NCBI GenBank assembly: GCA_947447235.1
Contig: CANFJA010000002.1
Location: 1 to 38,944, forward strand
Length of the DNA: 38,944 nucleotides
Origin: Comamonadaceae bacterium
GTDB taxonomy: Bacteria; Pseudomonadota; Gammaproteobacteria; Burkholderiales; Burkholderiaceae_C
Reading direction: 5' to 3'
Position numbers and translations under genes: made by a program. Positions 1-9,899 of the stretch are shown piece by piece. Under the pieces are notes generated by a model. That model ran no database searches and was not told the DNA's origin. It saw only the letters and a list, made by a program, of their open reading frames with translations. Position 1 is the stretch's first letter. Every line of letters begins with the position of its first letter.

Positions 1-1204
1 GCAGCAGGGCTTGCGCCAGGTCATGTTGCAGGTCTTGCACGTCTTCCAAGCCGATGCACAAACGCACCACGCGTCCCGCTTGCAGTTGGGGGGTGGCAAG
101 GTGCCGTGCCGTACTCAGGTGGTAGGGCACCACCAAGCTCATGGGCCCGCCCCAGCTGTAGCCAATCTTGAACAACTTCAAGGCATCGCAAAACGCATCC
201 ACCGCAGGGGTGCTGTAGCGGGCATCGATCACCACGCTGAAAATACCTGCCGCCAGACCTTGCGGTTCATGGGGCGTGACACACAGGCGTTGCCAGTGCG
301 CATGCCCAGGGGCGCTGGCCAAGGCTGGGTGCAGCACCTGCACAAACTGTTTTTGCTGGGCGCACCACTGCGCCAACGCGCGGGCCGCAAGGTCTTGCGC
401 CCGGTAACGCAGCGGCAAGCTGGGCAAAGCGCGCAACAACATCTCCACATCGTTGGCCCCCACGCCAGTGCCCAAACGCATGTGGCTGAGCTTGAGGGTT
501 TTGGCCAGTGCGTCGCTGCGGGTGACGATGCTGCCCATCAGCACATCGCCGCCGCCACTGGGGTATTTGGTGAGGGCATGGATGGTCAGGTCCACGCCCA
601 GTGGAGCATCGCCCTGCCCTGGCGTCAAGTCAAACGCATTGAAGGCCAAGCCGGCACCCCAGGTGTTGTCGAGCGCGCACAGCACGCTGCGTTCGCGGCA
701 CACGCGCACCAATGCAGGCAAATCCGGAAACTCCATCGACACAGAACCCGCAGCCTCCAGCCACACCAATCGCGTGCGATCAGACAGGCGTGCAGCCAAG
801 TCGTCGGGATTCATGGGGTCATAGAACTGGTGGCTGATGCCAAAGCGCGCCAACTCGCCCTCAGCCAGTGATTTGTTGGGGCTGTAGGCGTTGTCTGGGA
901 TCAACACCTCGTCGCCGTTCTTGAGCAAGGCCAAATCGACATGGGCAATCGAGGCCAGCCCGCTGGGGGTCAAGAGGCAGTGCGTGCCGCCTTCCAGCGT
1001 AGCCAGTCGCTCTTCGAGCGTGAAGGTGGTGGGTGTGCCGTGCAAGCCGTAGGTGTAACTCGACTTGTCGAGCCACTCGCGCGTGCGCATGGCAGCCACG
1101 TTGGGGAAGATCACGGTGGACGCTTTGAACACCCCCACTTGTGGCGCTTCAAACTCGGCGGGCGGCTGGTACGGGTGATGAATGAGGTCAGTGCTGCGGG
1201 TCAT
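1..1204 (-). CDS. metC: Cystathionine beta-lyase (MetC-like), 3' end cut by window edge
   Basis: PLP-dependent Cys/Met-metabolism enzyme, expected to cleave cystathionine to homocysteine, pyruvate and ammonia in methionine synthesis. Translating the minus strand from ATG at 1204 gives about 401 residues before the edge, close to the usual 390-400, so only the last few residues are probably missing. Visible landmarks are the Y-T-Y-G-L-H-G segment near residue 51 that helps bind phosphate, the ALDNTW segment near residues 177-182 holding the PLP-ring aspartate, and the PLP lysine K213 in HALTKYPSGGGD. It follows the terminator at 1231-1254 and so probably has its own transcription unit. A gamma-synthase or related lyase of the same fold is possible, but the GLHGTPT segment and overall sequence favour a beta-lyase. 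Confidence 0.87.
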   Translation of the reverse strand, partial: MTRSTDLIHHPYQPPAEFEAPQVGVFKASTVIFPNVAAMRTREWLDKSSYTYGLHGTPTTFTLEERLATLEGGTHCLLTPSGLASIAHVDLALLKNGDEVLIPDNAYSPNKSLAEGELARFGISHQFYDPMNPDDLAARLSDRTRLVWLEAAGSVSMEFPDLPALVRVCRERSVLCALDNTWGAGLAFNAFDLTPGQGDAPLGVDLTIHALTKYPSGGGDVLMGSIVTRSDALAKTLKLSHMRLGTGVGANDVEMLLRALPSLPLRYRAQDLAARALAQWCAQQKQFVQVLHPALASAPGHAHWQRLCVTPHEPQGLAAGIFSVVIDARYSTPAVDAFCDALKLFKIGYSWGGPMSLVVPYHLSTARHLATPQLQAGRVVRLCIGLEDVQDLQHDLAQALL

Positions 1205-1230
1205 GCGCAGATAGTAACCAGCCCAGAAAC

Positions 1231-1254
1231 GAAAAACTCCGCCGAAGCGGAGTT
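1231..1254 (-). terminator. Rho-independent terminator with UUCG tetraloop, end of hisZ-purA-PRT unit
   Basis: On the minus strand an 8-bp perfect stem (AACTCCGC / GCGGAGTT) encloses a C(UUCG)G tetraloop and is followed by TTTTTC. It lies 29 bases beyond the stop codon of the phosphoribosyltransferase gene and 27 bases before the metC-like start, so it should end the long upstream transcription unit. Confidence 0.88.
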
Positions 1255-1282
1255 CTTGAGAGAGAGCCAGCCAAAAGGTGAA

Positions 1283-1807
1283 TTACACCTTCCACTTCTC
1301 CAACAAGGCTGCGGGGCGCATGTTGTCGTAGGGCTCAAAAGGCTGATGAATCCAGGGGTTGGTGGGTAAATAGTCCACCGAGTAGTCGGGCGCAAACGCT
1401 GACACGCCTTTGGTCCAAATCACGGCCGTGCGCAATTCGGTGATGGGTTGGTAGTTGTTTCTGAGTTGGTCGACCACAGCCTTCAAGGTGTGGCCGGTGT
1501 CTGCCAAGTCGTCCACCAACAACACCTTGCCAGCGATTTCGCCTTTGGGTGTGGTGATGAAGCGCGCAATGTCCAAGTGACCTTGCACGGTGCCAGCGTC
1601 TGCGCGGTAGGAGCTGGTCGACATGATGGCCAAGGGCTTGTCAAAGATGCGCGACAAGATGTCACCAGGGCGCATGCCGCCACGGGCCAAGCACAGGATG
1701 GTGTCGAACTGCCAACCCGATTGGTGGATCTTGATGGCGAGTTTTTCAATCAGGTTGTGGTACTCGTCGTACGACACGTACAGGTGTTTGCCGTCTTCGG
1801 TCAACAT
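1283..1807 (-). CDS. Phosphoribosyltransferase (PRTase type I fold)
   Basis: Protein of 174 residues with a clear PRPP-binding motif, VLLVDDLADTGHT at residues 95-107, and an upstream LARGGMRPGDIL segment (residues 40-51) that forms the pyrophosphate-binding loop. Enzymes of this fold join a purine or other base to PRPP. Its length and hood-less form resemble the xanthine/hypoxanthine-guanine phosphoribosyltransferase (Gpt-like) group, and its position directly after purA fits purine salvage, but the base specificity cannot be read from the sequence. The ATG at 1807 has a good ribosome site (AAAGGA), only 19 bases after the purA stop, so the two genes are almost certainly co-transcribed. The terminator at 1231-1254 follows. 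Confidence 0.88.
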   Translation of the reverse strand: MLTEDGKHLYVSYDEYHNLIEKLAIKIHQSGWQFDTILCLARGGMRPGDILSRIFDKPLAIMSTSSYRADAGTVQGHLDIARFITTPKGEIAGKVLLVDDLADTGHTLKAVVDQLRNNYQPITELRTAVIWTKGVSAFAPDYSVDYLPTNPWIHQPFEPYDNMRPAALLEKWKV

Positions 1808-1826
1808 GTCAAGGTCCTTTAAAAAA

Positions 1827-3197
<1,371 letters not shown>

Positions 3198-3204
3198 TTA
3201 AAAA

Positions 3205-4353
3205 TTAAAGGGCCTGAACGACCCACTGGCCGTTCACATCGACCAACACGCGGTCACAGTCAAACTCATCGACTTCGCTTTCATGCCCGGGCATCACGCA
3301 CACCACGGTGTCGCCATGGCCACGCAAATGGGCGATGGCTTCGCGCAAACCTTGGGCGGTGCCCCACGGTGCGCGAATGGCCGCTTTCAATGGGCGCGCG
3401 GGCACCACATTGACCAGTTCTTTCAGGTCCAAGCTAAAGCCCGCTGCAGGGCGCTTGCGGCCAAACACGGCACCTACTTCGTCGTAGCGGCCACCGCGCA
3501 CCAAGGCGTCGCTGGCACCCGGCACATAGATGGCAAAGCGCACACCGCTGTAGTAGGCGTAGCCACGCAAGTCTGCCAAATCAAAGGTGGTGGGCACATC
3601 GCCTAAATCAGCCGCGACATGCCGCAACGCCGACAAGGCTTGGAGCACTTTGGGCCAAGCAGCAAAAGCTTGCTCGGCTTGTGCCAGCACCGATGCGTCG
3701 CCATACAAGCGCACCAAGGCAACGAATGCCGACTGCACCGGGGCGGGCAAACTGGCCGTCAAGTCACGCACAGCAGGCGCGTCTTTGCTGGCCAGGGCAG
3801 CGTGCAGGGCGTCGCGTGCCTCGGCGCTGAGTGACATGCCTTCGAGCAAAGCGGGCACGATGCGGGCGTCGCTCAAATCGACCGAAAAGTTGTGCAAGTT
3901 CACAGCCTTGAGGCTGTCTAAGGCCAGGTGCAAGACCTCCAAATCGGCCTCAAGGCCCGCATGGCCATAAATTTCAGCGCCAAACTGCAAAGGTTCGCGG
4001 GTGGCAAATGGGCGGTCGGGCCGGGTGTGCAAGACCGGGCCGCAGTAGCACAAGCGCGTGACGCCTGCGCGGTTGAGCAAATGCGCATCGATGCGGGCGA
4101 CTTGGGGGGTGGTGTCAGCACGCAGCCCCAAGGTGCGGCCGGAGAGTTGGTCGACCAGTTTGAAGGTTTGAAGGTCTAGCGCTCGACCTGTGCCTGACAG
4201 CAAGGACTCGAGGTACTCCAACAATGGCGGCATGACCAGCTCATAGCCAAAGCCACGTGCTGTGTCGAGATAAAGACGGCGGAGTTCTTCGATATGCCGG
4301 GCCTCGGAAGGCAAAACATCGGCGATGTGATCCGGCAAGACCCAAGCGGACAT
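3205..4353 (-). CDS. hisZ: ATP phosphoribosyltransferase regulatory subunit HisZ
   Basis: HisZ is a catalytically inactive relative of histidyl-tRNA synthetase that partners the short form of HisG and makes it sensitive to histidine. The 382-residue product has the class II synthetase-like core: the start [12 protein letters not shown], motif-2-like [16 protein letters not shown] near residues 75-90, and the [13 protein letters not shown] segment where true HisS has its histidine-binding loop. It lacks the C-terminal anticodon-binding domain of HisS, and the genuine HisS is encoded at 11747-13078. HisG is not in the window. The gene lies between the DUF2065 gene and purA on the same strand. 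The ATG at 4353 shows no clear Shine-Dalgarno sequence. Confidence 0.94.
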   Translation of the reverse strand: MSAWVLPDHIADVLPSEARHIEELRRLYLDTARGFGYELVMPPLLEYLESLLSGTGRALDLQTFKLVDQLSGRTLGLRADTTPQVARIDAHLLNRAGVTRLCYCGPVLHTRPDRPFATREPLQFGAEIYGHAGLEADLEVLHLALDSLKAVNLHNFSVDLSDARIVPALLEGMSLSAEARDALHAALASKDAPAVRDLTASLPAPVQSAFVALVRLYGDASVLAQAEQAFAAWPKVLQALSALRHVAADLGDVPTTFDLADLRGYAYYSGVRFAIYVPGASDALVRGGRYDEVGAVFGRKRPAAGFSLDLKELVNVVPARPLKAAIRAPWGTAQGLREAIAHLRGHGDTVVCVMPGHESEVDEFDCDRVLVDVNGQWVVQAL

Positions 4354-4411
4354 GAGAATGAGGGGGGCTGTTAAAAGAGAGATTTTACCGGGCTTATGGG
4401 CGCGTTTGCGA

Positions 4412-4606
4412 TCAGCCCAGCCACCACAAGATCAAAACACCGGTCAACACGCAGGCCAACCCAAAGAATCGGATTTGGCCATTGTGCAAAGCCAAGATTT
4501 GCATCATTTTTTTGCGCCACCCTTCGGGTGAGACAAAAGGCATCACACCTTCAAACACCAGCATCAGGCCAAAGGCCGTCCACAGCACGTCGCTGCTCAA
4601 GTCCAT
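4412..4606 (-). CDS. DUF2065 family small membrane protein (YjeT-like)
   Basis: A 64-residue protein with two predicted membrane helices (about residues 8-26 and 44-62) separated by a short basic loop containing WRKKMMQ. This pattern matches the DUF2065/YjeT family, which in many proteobacteria is encoded directly after hflC and before purA or hisZ, as here. It starts 11 bases after the hflC stop, so it should be translated from the hfl mRNA. Its function is not known; the context suggests a role near the membrane HflKC complex, which is inference only. Confidence 0.9.
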   Translation of the reverse strand: MDLSSDVLWTAFGLMLVFEGVMPFVSPEGWRKKMMQILALHNGQIRFFGLACVLTGVLILWWLG

Positions 4607-4617
4607 GTGCGACGCTG

Positions 4618-5523
4618 TTATTTCTTGGCGGGAGCAGCCGAAGAGGCACCGCTGCCACGAAAGGCTTTGAAGAAGTCACTCGAAGGGTCAACCACCATGA
4701 CGTCGCTCTTTTTGCTGAAGGTGGTTTTGTAAGCTTCTAGGCTGCGGTAGAACTGGGCAAACTGCGCATCACGACCGAATGACTCGGCATAAATTTGCGC
4801 CGCTTGGGCGTCGCCCTCGCCTTTGATTTTTTGGGCTTCGCGGTAGGCGTTGGCCACGGTGACTTCACGTTGACGGTCGGCATCGGCGCGAATTTTCTCG
4901 CCCTCAGCCGCCCCGGTTGAGCGCAATTCGTTGGCCACGCGCTTACGCTCAGCCTCCATGCGGCGGTACACCGACTCGGTGATGGCGTCCACGTAGTCAG
5001 CCCGGGTGATGCGCACATCCACCACGTCCACGCCCCAAGGCTTGGCGCCTTTGACAGCAGCCAGAACTTCGCGTTTGACGTCTTCCAGCAAGGCTTCACG
5101 CTTGAGCGACAGCAGTTCTTTCACGGTGCGCTTGTTGATTTCTTCTTGGAAAGCATTGCGTACCACGCGAGCCAATTGAATCGCGCCCGCGGTTTCATCC
5201 AACCCCACGTTGCGGATGTATTGCGACGGATCGGTGATGCGCCAACGGGCGTACCAGTCGATGACCACACGCTGCTTTTCAGCCGTCAGCATGGGTTCGG
5301 TGTCGGCGTTGTCCAGGGTGAGCAAACGCTTGTCAATGTAGGTGACGTTTTGAAACGGCGGCGGCAACTTGACATTGAGGCCTGGCTCGGTGATCACATC
5401 TTTGATCTGGCCCAAGGAATACACCACACCGAATTGACGCTGGTCGACCACAAACAGCATGGAGCTGATGACGGCCAATCCGACCAAGGCGGAAGAAATA
5501 TAAAAACCAATTTTGCTGTTCAT
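4618..5523 (-). CDS. hflC: HflC, SPFH/Band 7 membrane protein modulating FtsH
   Basis: HflC assembles with HflK into the large periplasmic cage that encloses and modulates the FtsH protease. The 301-residue product has one N-terminal signal-anchor helix (about residues 5-25), a Band 7/SPFH domain beginning at VVDQRQFGVVYSLG, and a long helical region with an AEGEKIRADADRQ repeat-type coiled coil. The ATG at 5523 is preceded by AGGGAG at good spacing, 15 bases after the hflK stop. Length and order (hflX-hflK-hflC) are standard. Confidence 0.96.
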   Translation of the reverse strand: MNSKIGFYISSALVGLAVISSMLFVVDQRQFGVVYSLGQIKDVITEPGLNVKLPPPFQNVTYIDKRLLTLDNADTEPMLTAEKQRVVIDWYARWRITDPSQYIRNVGLDETAGAIQLARVVRNAFQEEINKRTVKELLSLKREALLEDVKREVLAAVKGAKPWGVDVVDVRITRADYVDAITESVYRRMEAERKRVANELRSTGAAEGEKIRADADRQREVTVANAYREAQKIKGEGDAQAAQIYAESFGRDAQFAQFYRSLEAYKTTFSKKSDVMVVDPSSDFFKAFRGSGASSAAPAKK

Positions 5524-5538
5524 GTTTTTGCTCCCTGA

Positions 5539-6909
5539 TCAACGGCCATCACGGTCACGGGTGCGGCCATCGCGGGCACGCACATCTGCATTGGCCGCAG
5601 CGCTTGCATTGGACGTCACAGGGTTGTTGCTCTCATTGGCGGCAGGCGCTGCTGGTGCAGAAGCTTGAGAGGCTTGCTGAATGATTTTGTCGAGCGGCAA
5701 ATACAACAGGTTGGAGCCCTGTTTGGAGTCCACCAACACCTTGGTGACGTTGCTGTAGATCTGCTGCATGGTGTCGATGTACAAACGATCACGGGTGACC
5801 TGCGGCGCTTTTTGGTACTCGGCATAGAGCGACTTGAAACGCTGCGCGTCGCCTTGGGCTTGCGCCACGATGCGCGCCTTGTAGCCATCGGCCTCTTGAT
5901 TCAGGCGCGATGCGGTACCCACGGCACGGGGCACCACGTCGTTGGCATAGGCCTCGGCTTCGTTCTTGGTACGTTCACGTTCTTGACCGGCTTTGAGCAC
6001 ATCGTCGAAAGCGGCTTGCACTTGCTCAGGTGGGCGAACGCCACCTTGCTGCAAGTTGATGCCGACCACCTCAATGCCCACTTTGTAGTGGTCCAAGATT
6101 TGTTGCATCAAGGTGCGAATACGCGGACCAATTTGGTCGCGTTCATCGGACATGGCCGAGTCCATCTTCATCTTTCCCACCACTTCACGCACCGCTGTTT
6201 CGGCGGCTTGCACCACGGTGTCGGTAGGGTTCTTGGTTTCGAACAAATAAGCGCGTGCATCGGTCAAGCGATATTGCACAGCAAACTTGATTTCCAAAAT
6301 GTTTTCGTCTTCGGTCAACATGGCTGATTCGCGCAAACCGGTGGACTTGATGATGTTGTCGCGGCCCACATCGACCGAGCGAATTTGGGTCACAAACACC
6401 AGCTCATGGCGTTGGAACGGGTATGGCAAGCGCCAGTTAAAGCCCGCACCCACCGTGGTTTTGTAACGGCCAAACTGAGTGATCACCGCTTGCTGACCTT
6501 CTTGCACGATGAAAAAACCGGTACAAAACCAAATCGCTACCAACACGGCCAAGATCACTCCCAAGCTCATGCGCGCACCGGGCAAGCCGGGTCCCGCAGG
6601 CGTACCGCCAGAGGGTGGCTCAGAGCCGCCTTTGCGTTGGCCCAACAAGCCTGACAGTTTGCGGTTGAAGTCGCGCCACAACTCGTCCAAATCGGGGGGG
6701 CCGCCCGCATGGGGAGGACGCGAAGGATTGGGTGGCGGGCTTGCCGGGTTCGGTTTGTCCTCAGGCGCACCATTGCCGGCACCATGGGCGTTGGTGCTGT
6801 TGTCTGGGTTGTCGCGTCCCCAGCGGCCATCGTTGAGGTTGAACATGCCACGCAGGCGTGTCAGCCAAGAAGGGGAGTGTTCAGCGGTGGAGTGGGAGTT
6901 CATGCGCAT
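5539..6909 (-). CDS. hflK: HflK, SPFH/Band 7 membrane protein modulating FtsH
   Basis: Partner of HflC in the HflKC-FtsH complex. From ATG 6909 the product has 456 residues: a Pro/Gly/Asn-rich cytoplasmic N-terminus, a single membrane helix near residues 114-134 (MSLGVILAVLVAIWFCTGFF), a Band 7 domain starting at IVQEGQQAVITQFG, and a C-terminal coiled coil with an Ala/Asn-rich tail. Start choice is uncertain. ATG 6909 has an AGAGAA-like site upstream; a TTG at 6960 overlaps the hflX stop as TTGA; ATG 6903 and 6846 are also in frame, the last giving MFNLNDGRWGRDN, where conserved HflK sequences usually begin. Confidence 0.95.
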   Translation of the reverse strand: MRMNSHSTAEHSPSWLTRLRGMFNLNDGRWGRDNPDNSTNAHGAGNGAPEDKPNPASPPPNPSRPPHAGGPPDLDELWRDFNRKLSGLLGQRKGGSEPPSGGTPAGPGLPGARMSLGVILAVLVAIWFCTGFFIVQEGQQAVITQFGRYKTTVGAGFNWRLPYPFQRHELVFVTQIRSVDVGRDNIIKSTGLRESAMLTEDENILEIKFAVQYRLTDARAYLFETKNPTDTVVQAAETAVREVVGKMKMDSAMSDERDQIGPRIRTLMQQILDHYKVGIEVVGINLQQGGVRPPEQVQAAFDDVLKAGQERERTKNEAEAYANDVVPRAVGTASRLNQEADGYKARIVAQAQGDAQRFKSLYAEYQKAPQVTRDRLYIDTMQQIYSNVTKVLVDSKQGSNLLYLPLDKIIQQASQASAPAAPAANESNNPVTSNASAAANADVRARDGRTRDRDGR

Positions 6910-6956
6910 CGTTGTTTTTTCTCTGAAGACTCGATTGTGCCTAATTGCAAACGGAT

Positions 6957-8150
6957 TCAATCCAAATCCGGGGTTGCAACGAGGTCATCGGGCAAATGGC
7001 TCATGGCCTGGTCCGCCAAGAACTCGCGCAAGGCTTGCAAACCTTGACCCGTCTTGGCGCTGACAAAGAAACGCGGCACCGCTTGGCCGTCCACTTCGTA
7101 GTGGTCATGCGCGTGCACAGGTTGCGTGCCTTCTCGCATGGTGTCGAGCTTGTTGAACACCAACACTTGCGGGACATGGGCTGCACCAATTTCGGCCAGC
7201 ACTTTGTACACCTCTTCCATTTGTTCTGGAAAATTGGGGTTCGAGGCATCCACCACGTGCATCAGCAAAGTGGCGTCAGCGGCCTCTTGCAAGGTGGCCT
7301 GGAAGGCATCGATCAAACCGTGTGGCAAATCACGAATGAAACCCACCGTGTCAGACAAAGAGACCGATCGCCCACCGCCTTGTTTGTCCCCCAAATAGAG
7401 TTGCCGAGTGGTGGTGTCCAGCGTGGCAAACAACTGATCTGCGGCATAGGCACGTGCCTTGACCAAGGCGTTGAACAAAGTCGACTTGCCCGCGTTGGTG
7501 TAACCGACCAAAGAAATCGTGAAGGCGTCACGGCGCTGGCGTTGTCGACGCTGGGTGCTGCGCTGGCGTTTGACTTTTTCTAGGCGCTCGCGGGTGCGTT
7601 TGATGGACTCGCCGATCATGCGGCGGTCCAGCTCAATCTGGCTTTCACCCGGACCACCGCGCATACCAATGCCGCCGCTTTGTCGCTCCAAGTGGGACCA
7701 GCGTCGCACCAAGCGTGTGCTGAGGTATTGCAGCTTGGCCAAATCCACCTGCAACTTGCCCTCATGGCTGCGGGCACGTTGGGCAAAGATTTCCAAGATC
7801 AGCAAGGTGCGGTCGTTGACTGCCATTCCCATGTGGCGCTCTAAATTGCGCTGTTGGGCAGGACTCAAAGACTGGTCAAACAAAATTTCGCTGGCGCCGT
7901 GCAACACGGCAAGCGCCTTGATTTCATCGGCCTTGCCGCTGCCCACAAACAAGGCGGCATCAGGCGCCTTGCGTTTGCAGGTGATGCGCGCCACTGGCTG
8001 CATGCCAGCGGTTTGTGCCAGCAGCCCCAACTCTTCGAGTTCGCCATCGAAATGGGGCAAACCAAAATCAACGCCTACCAAGATGGTGGGTGCGGATGCG
8101 GAACGGCTGGAGTCGGTCAAAAGGTCAATCGAGGGAGGTAAAAAGGACAT
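6957..8150 (-). CDS. hflX: GTPase HflX (ribosome splitting/recycling factor)
   Basis: HflX binds the 50S subunit and splits stalled ribosomes under stress. The 397-residue product shows the HflX N-terminal domain with the GSGKADEI segment (residues 70-77), the diagnostic GGIGMRGGPGESQIELDRR linker (159-177), a very basic stretch near 193-207, and the G domain with P-loop GYTNAGKS (216-223), DTVGF (267-271) and an NKLD base-specificity motif. The ATG at 8150 comes directly after the seven-T run of the hfq terminator, so it has no Shine-Dalgarno sequence; no better in-frame start is visible before the conserved region. Confidence 0.95.
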   Translation of the reverse strand: MSFLPPSIDLLTDSSRSASAPTILVGVDFGLPHFDGELEELGLLAQTAGMQPVARITCKRKAPDAALFVGSGKADEIKALAVLHGASEILFDQSLSPAQQRNLERHMGMAVNDRTLLILEIFAQRARSHEGKLQVDLAKLQYLSTRLVRRWSHLERQSGGIGMRGGPGESQIELDRRMIGESIKRTRERLEKVKRQRSTQRRQRQRRDAFTISLVGYTNAGKSTLFNALVKARAYAADQLFATLDTTTRQLYLGDKQGGGRSVSLSDTVGFIRDLPHGLIDAFQATLQEAADATLLMHVVDASNPNFPEQMEEVYKVLAEIGAAHVPQVLVFNKLDTMREGTQPVHAHDHYEVDGQAVPRFFVSAKTGQGLQALREFLADQAMSHLPDDLVATPDLD

Positions 8151-8177
8151 AAAAAAAGGGCTGTCACAGCCCTTTTT
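8151..8177. terminator. Strong bidirectional terminator hairpin between hfq and hflX
   Basis: On the plus strand AAAAAAAGGGCTG-TCA-CAGCCCTTTTT forms a 6-bp GC-rich stem (GGGCTG/CAGCCC) flanked by complementary A and T tracts, so it is symmetrical and can act on both strands. On the minus strand it starts 15 bases beyond the hfq stop and its T-run ends exactly at the hflX start codon. It probably ends or attenuates the hfq transcript. Confidence 0.85.
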
Positions 8178-8191
8178 CAGAGCGCGCTGGT

Positions 8192-8464
8192 TCAGACTTC
8201 GGGTGAACTGCCCGTGCCGTCGGCGGCATTGAAATTCACCGCGCGTCCTGGCACGATGGTTGAAATGGCGTGTTTGTAAACCATTTGGGTGACTGTGTTT
8301 CTCAAAAGCACCACATATTGATCAAATGACTCGATCTGTCCTTGCAGTTTGATGCCGTTGACCAAGTAGATCGAAACGGGCACATGTTCGCGACGCAATA
8401 TGTTGAGGAAAGGATCTTGCAACAGCTGGCCTTTGTTTTTTGAGTTGTCGGTGTTCATGTTCAC
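8192..8464 (-). CDS. hfq: RNA chaperone Hfq
   Basis: Hexameric Sm-like protein that pairs small RNAs with mRNAs. The 90-residue product contains the near-invariant [11 protein letters not shown] start of the Sm fold, the Sm1 region with [16 protein letters not shown] and FDQYVVLL, and the Sm2 motif [10 protein letters not shown], followed by a short tail. GTG at 8464 is chosen because GGAG at 8471-8474 is six bases upstream; the ATG at 8458 would leave 12 bases and remove two residues. der precedes it by 70 bases and the terminator at 8151-8177 follows, so hfq may be made both from the der mRNA and as a short transcript. Confidence 0.97.
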   Translation of the reverse strand: MNMNTDNSKNKGQLLQDPFLNILRREHVPVSIYLVNGIKLQGQIESFDQYVVLLRNTVTQMVYKHAISTIVPGRAVNFNAADGTGSSPEV

Positions 8465-8534
8465 GATATTCTCCGTGTTTCAGTGTGAAAGAAAGAGTAC
8501 TCACCTTACCACAGCAGCGAGACGCCTGGGCGAC

Positions 8535-9875
8535 TCAGTCGTCTTTGTCCTTGTATGGATTGGCCGAGGTACGCATCTGAATGCGCAAAGGCGTGCCTTC
8601 GAGTGAAAACGCCTTGCGAAAACGCCCTTCTAAAAAACGTTTGTAGGTTTCGCTGACGTGTTCCAGTGAATTGCCATGGATCACGATGACCGGTGGGTTC
8701 ATACCGCCTTGGTGGGCATAGCGCATTTTGGGTCTGAACATGCCGGCACGCTGCGGACTTTGAAATTGCACCGCTTCGAGCAGCAAGCGTGTGAGCACGG
8801 GCGTTGACATCTTGCACATGGCGGCTCGGTGTGCCTGCGCAATGGCGCCCCATACAGGGCCTAGGCCCTGGCGTTTTTTGGCAGAGATGAAATGCAAGGC
8901 AGCGAACTTCAAAAACGGCAAGCGGGTTTCAATCGAGCGTTGCAGCATCTCGCGTTGGTAGGCGTCGACCGCATCCCATTTGTTGACCGCCAACACCACC
9001 GCACGGCCACTCTCCAAAATATAGCCCGCAATGTGGGCGTCTTGGTCGGTCACACCCTGGGTAGCGTCGAGCAAGAGCAAGACCACATGGGCCGACTCAA
9101 TGGCTTGCAAGGTTTTGACCACCGAAAATTTTTCGATGGCTTCAAACACTTTGCCCTTGCGTCGCAAGCCTGCGGTGTCGATCAATTCGAACATCTGACC
9201 CTCACGTTCGAACGGCACGCTGATGGCATCGCGGGTGGTGCCTGGCAAATCAAATGCCACCAAACGCTCTTCACCCAACCAGGTGTTGATCAACGTCGAC
9301 TTGCCCACATTGGGACGACCCGCCACCGCCAGTTTGATGGTGCCGTCCTCGACCGGCTCGGCGTCTTCGTCAACCTCTGGCAAGTGCAAAGGGGCCAAAG
9401 CCATGTCGACCATGGATCGAATGCCTTGGCCATGTGCTGCTGAGACGGGCAACACCTCACCCAAGCCCAACTCATAAAACTCCACAAGCTGCATGCCTTC
9501 TTGCATGCCTTCGGCTTTGTTGGCCACCAACAAGCAAGGCTTGCCCAGGCGTCGCAAGTAGTTGGCAATGTCATGGTCTTGGGCCGAGATGCCCCCACGC
9601 GCATCCACCACAAACACCACCACATCGGCCTCAGCCACCGCCTGTTGGGTTTGGCGCGCCATTTCTTTGTAAATGCCGTCTGTGGCATCGGGCTCAAAGC
9701 CGCCGGTGTCAATCACAATGAATTCGAGCTTGCCAAACTTTGCGTTGCCATAGTGGCGGTCGCGGGTGAGGCCGGCGTAATCGGCCACGATCGCATCACG
9801 CGATTTGGTCAAACGGTTGAACAACGTGGACTTGCCAACGTTGGGGCGACCCACCAGGGCCAATACGGGTTTCAA
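8535..9875 (-). CDS. der: Ribosome biogenesis GTPase Der (EngA)
   Basis: Der has two tandem G domains and a KH-like C-terminal domain and is needed for 50S assembly. In this 446-residue protein the first G domain has GRPNVGKST at residues 9-17, DTGG at 56-59 and NKAE at 119-122; the second has GRPNVGKST at 186-194, DTAG at 233-236 and NKWD at 298-301. The start is TTG at 9875, backed by GAGGA seven bases upstream, and no ATG precedes the first P-loop, so the non-ATG start looks real. The gene follows bamB by 24 bases, the usual bamB-der order. Confidence 0.97.
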   Translation of the reverse strand: MKPVLALVGRPNVGKSTLFNRLTKSRDAIVADYAGLTRDRHYGNAKFGKLEFIVIDTGGFEPDATDGIYKEMARQTQQAVAEADVVVFVVDARGGISAQDHDIANYLRRLGKPCLLVANKAEGMQEGMQLVEFYELGLGEVLPVSAAHGQGIRSMVDMALAPLHLPEVDEDAEPVEDGTIKLAVAGRPNVGKSTLINTWLGEERLVAFDLPGTTRDAISVPFEREGQMFELIDTAGLRRKGKVFEAIEKFSVVKTLQAIESAHVVLLLLDATQGVTDQDAHIAGYILESGRAVVLAVNKWDAVDAYQREMLQRSIETRLPFLKFAALHFISAKKRQGLGPVWGAIAQAHRAAMCKMSTPVLTRLLLEAVQFQSPQRAGMFRPKMRYAHQGGMNPPVIVIHGNSLEHVSETYKRFLEGRFRKAFSLEGTPLRIQMRTSANPYKDKDD

Positions 9876-9899
9876 AAGATATTCCTCAACAGCCTGCGA

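Noticed and set aside
11-871. Long plus-strand open frame opposite the metC-like gene
   Set aside because: It is antisense to a clear PLP-enzyme frame and has no recognisable domain; the open frame follows from GC-rich codon bias.
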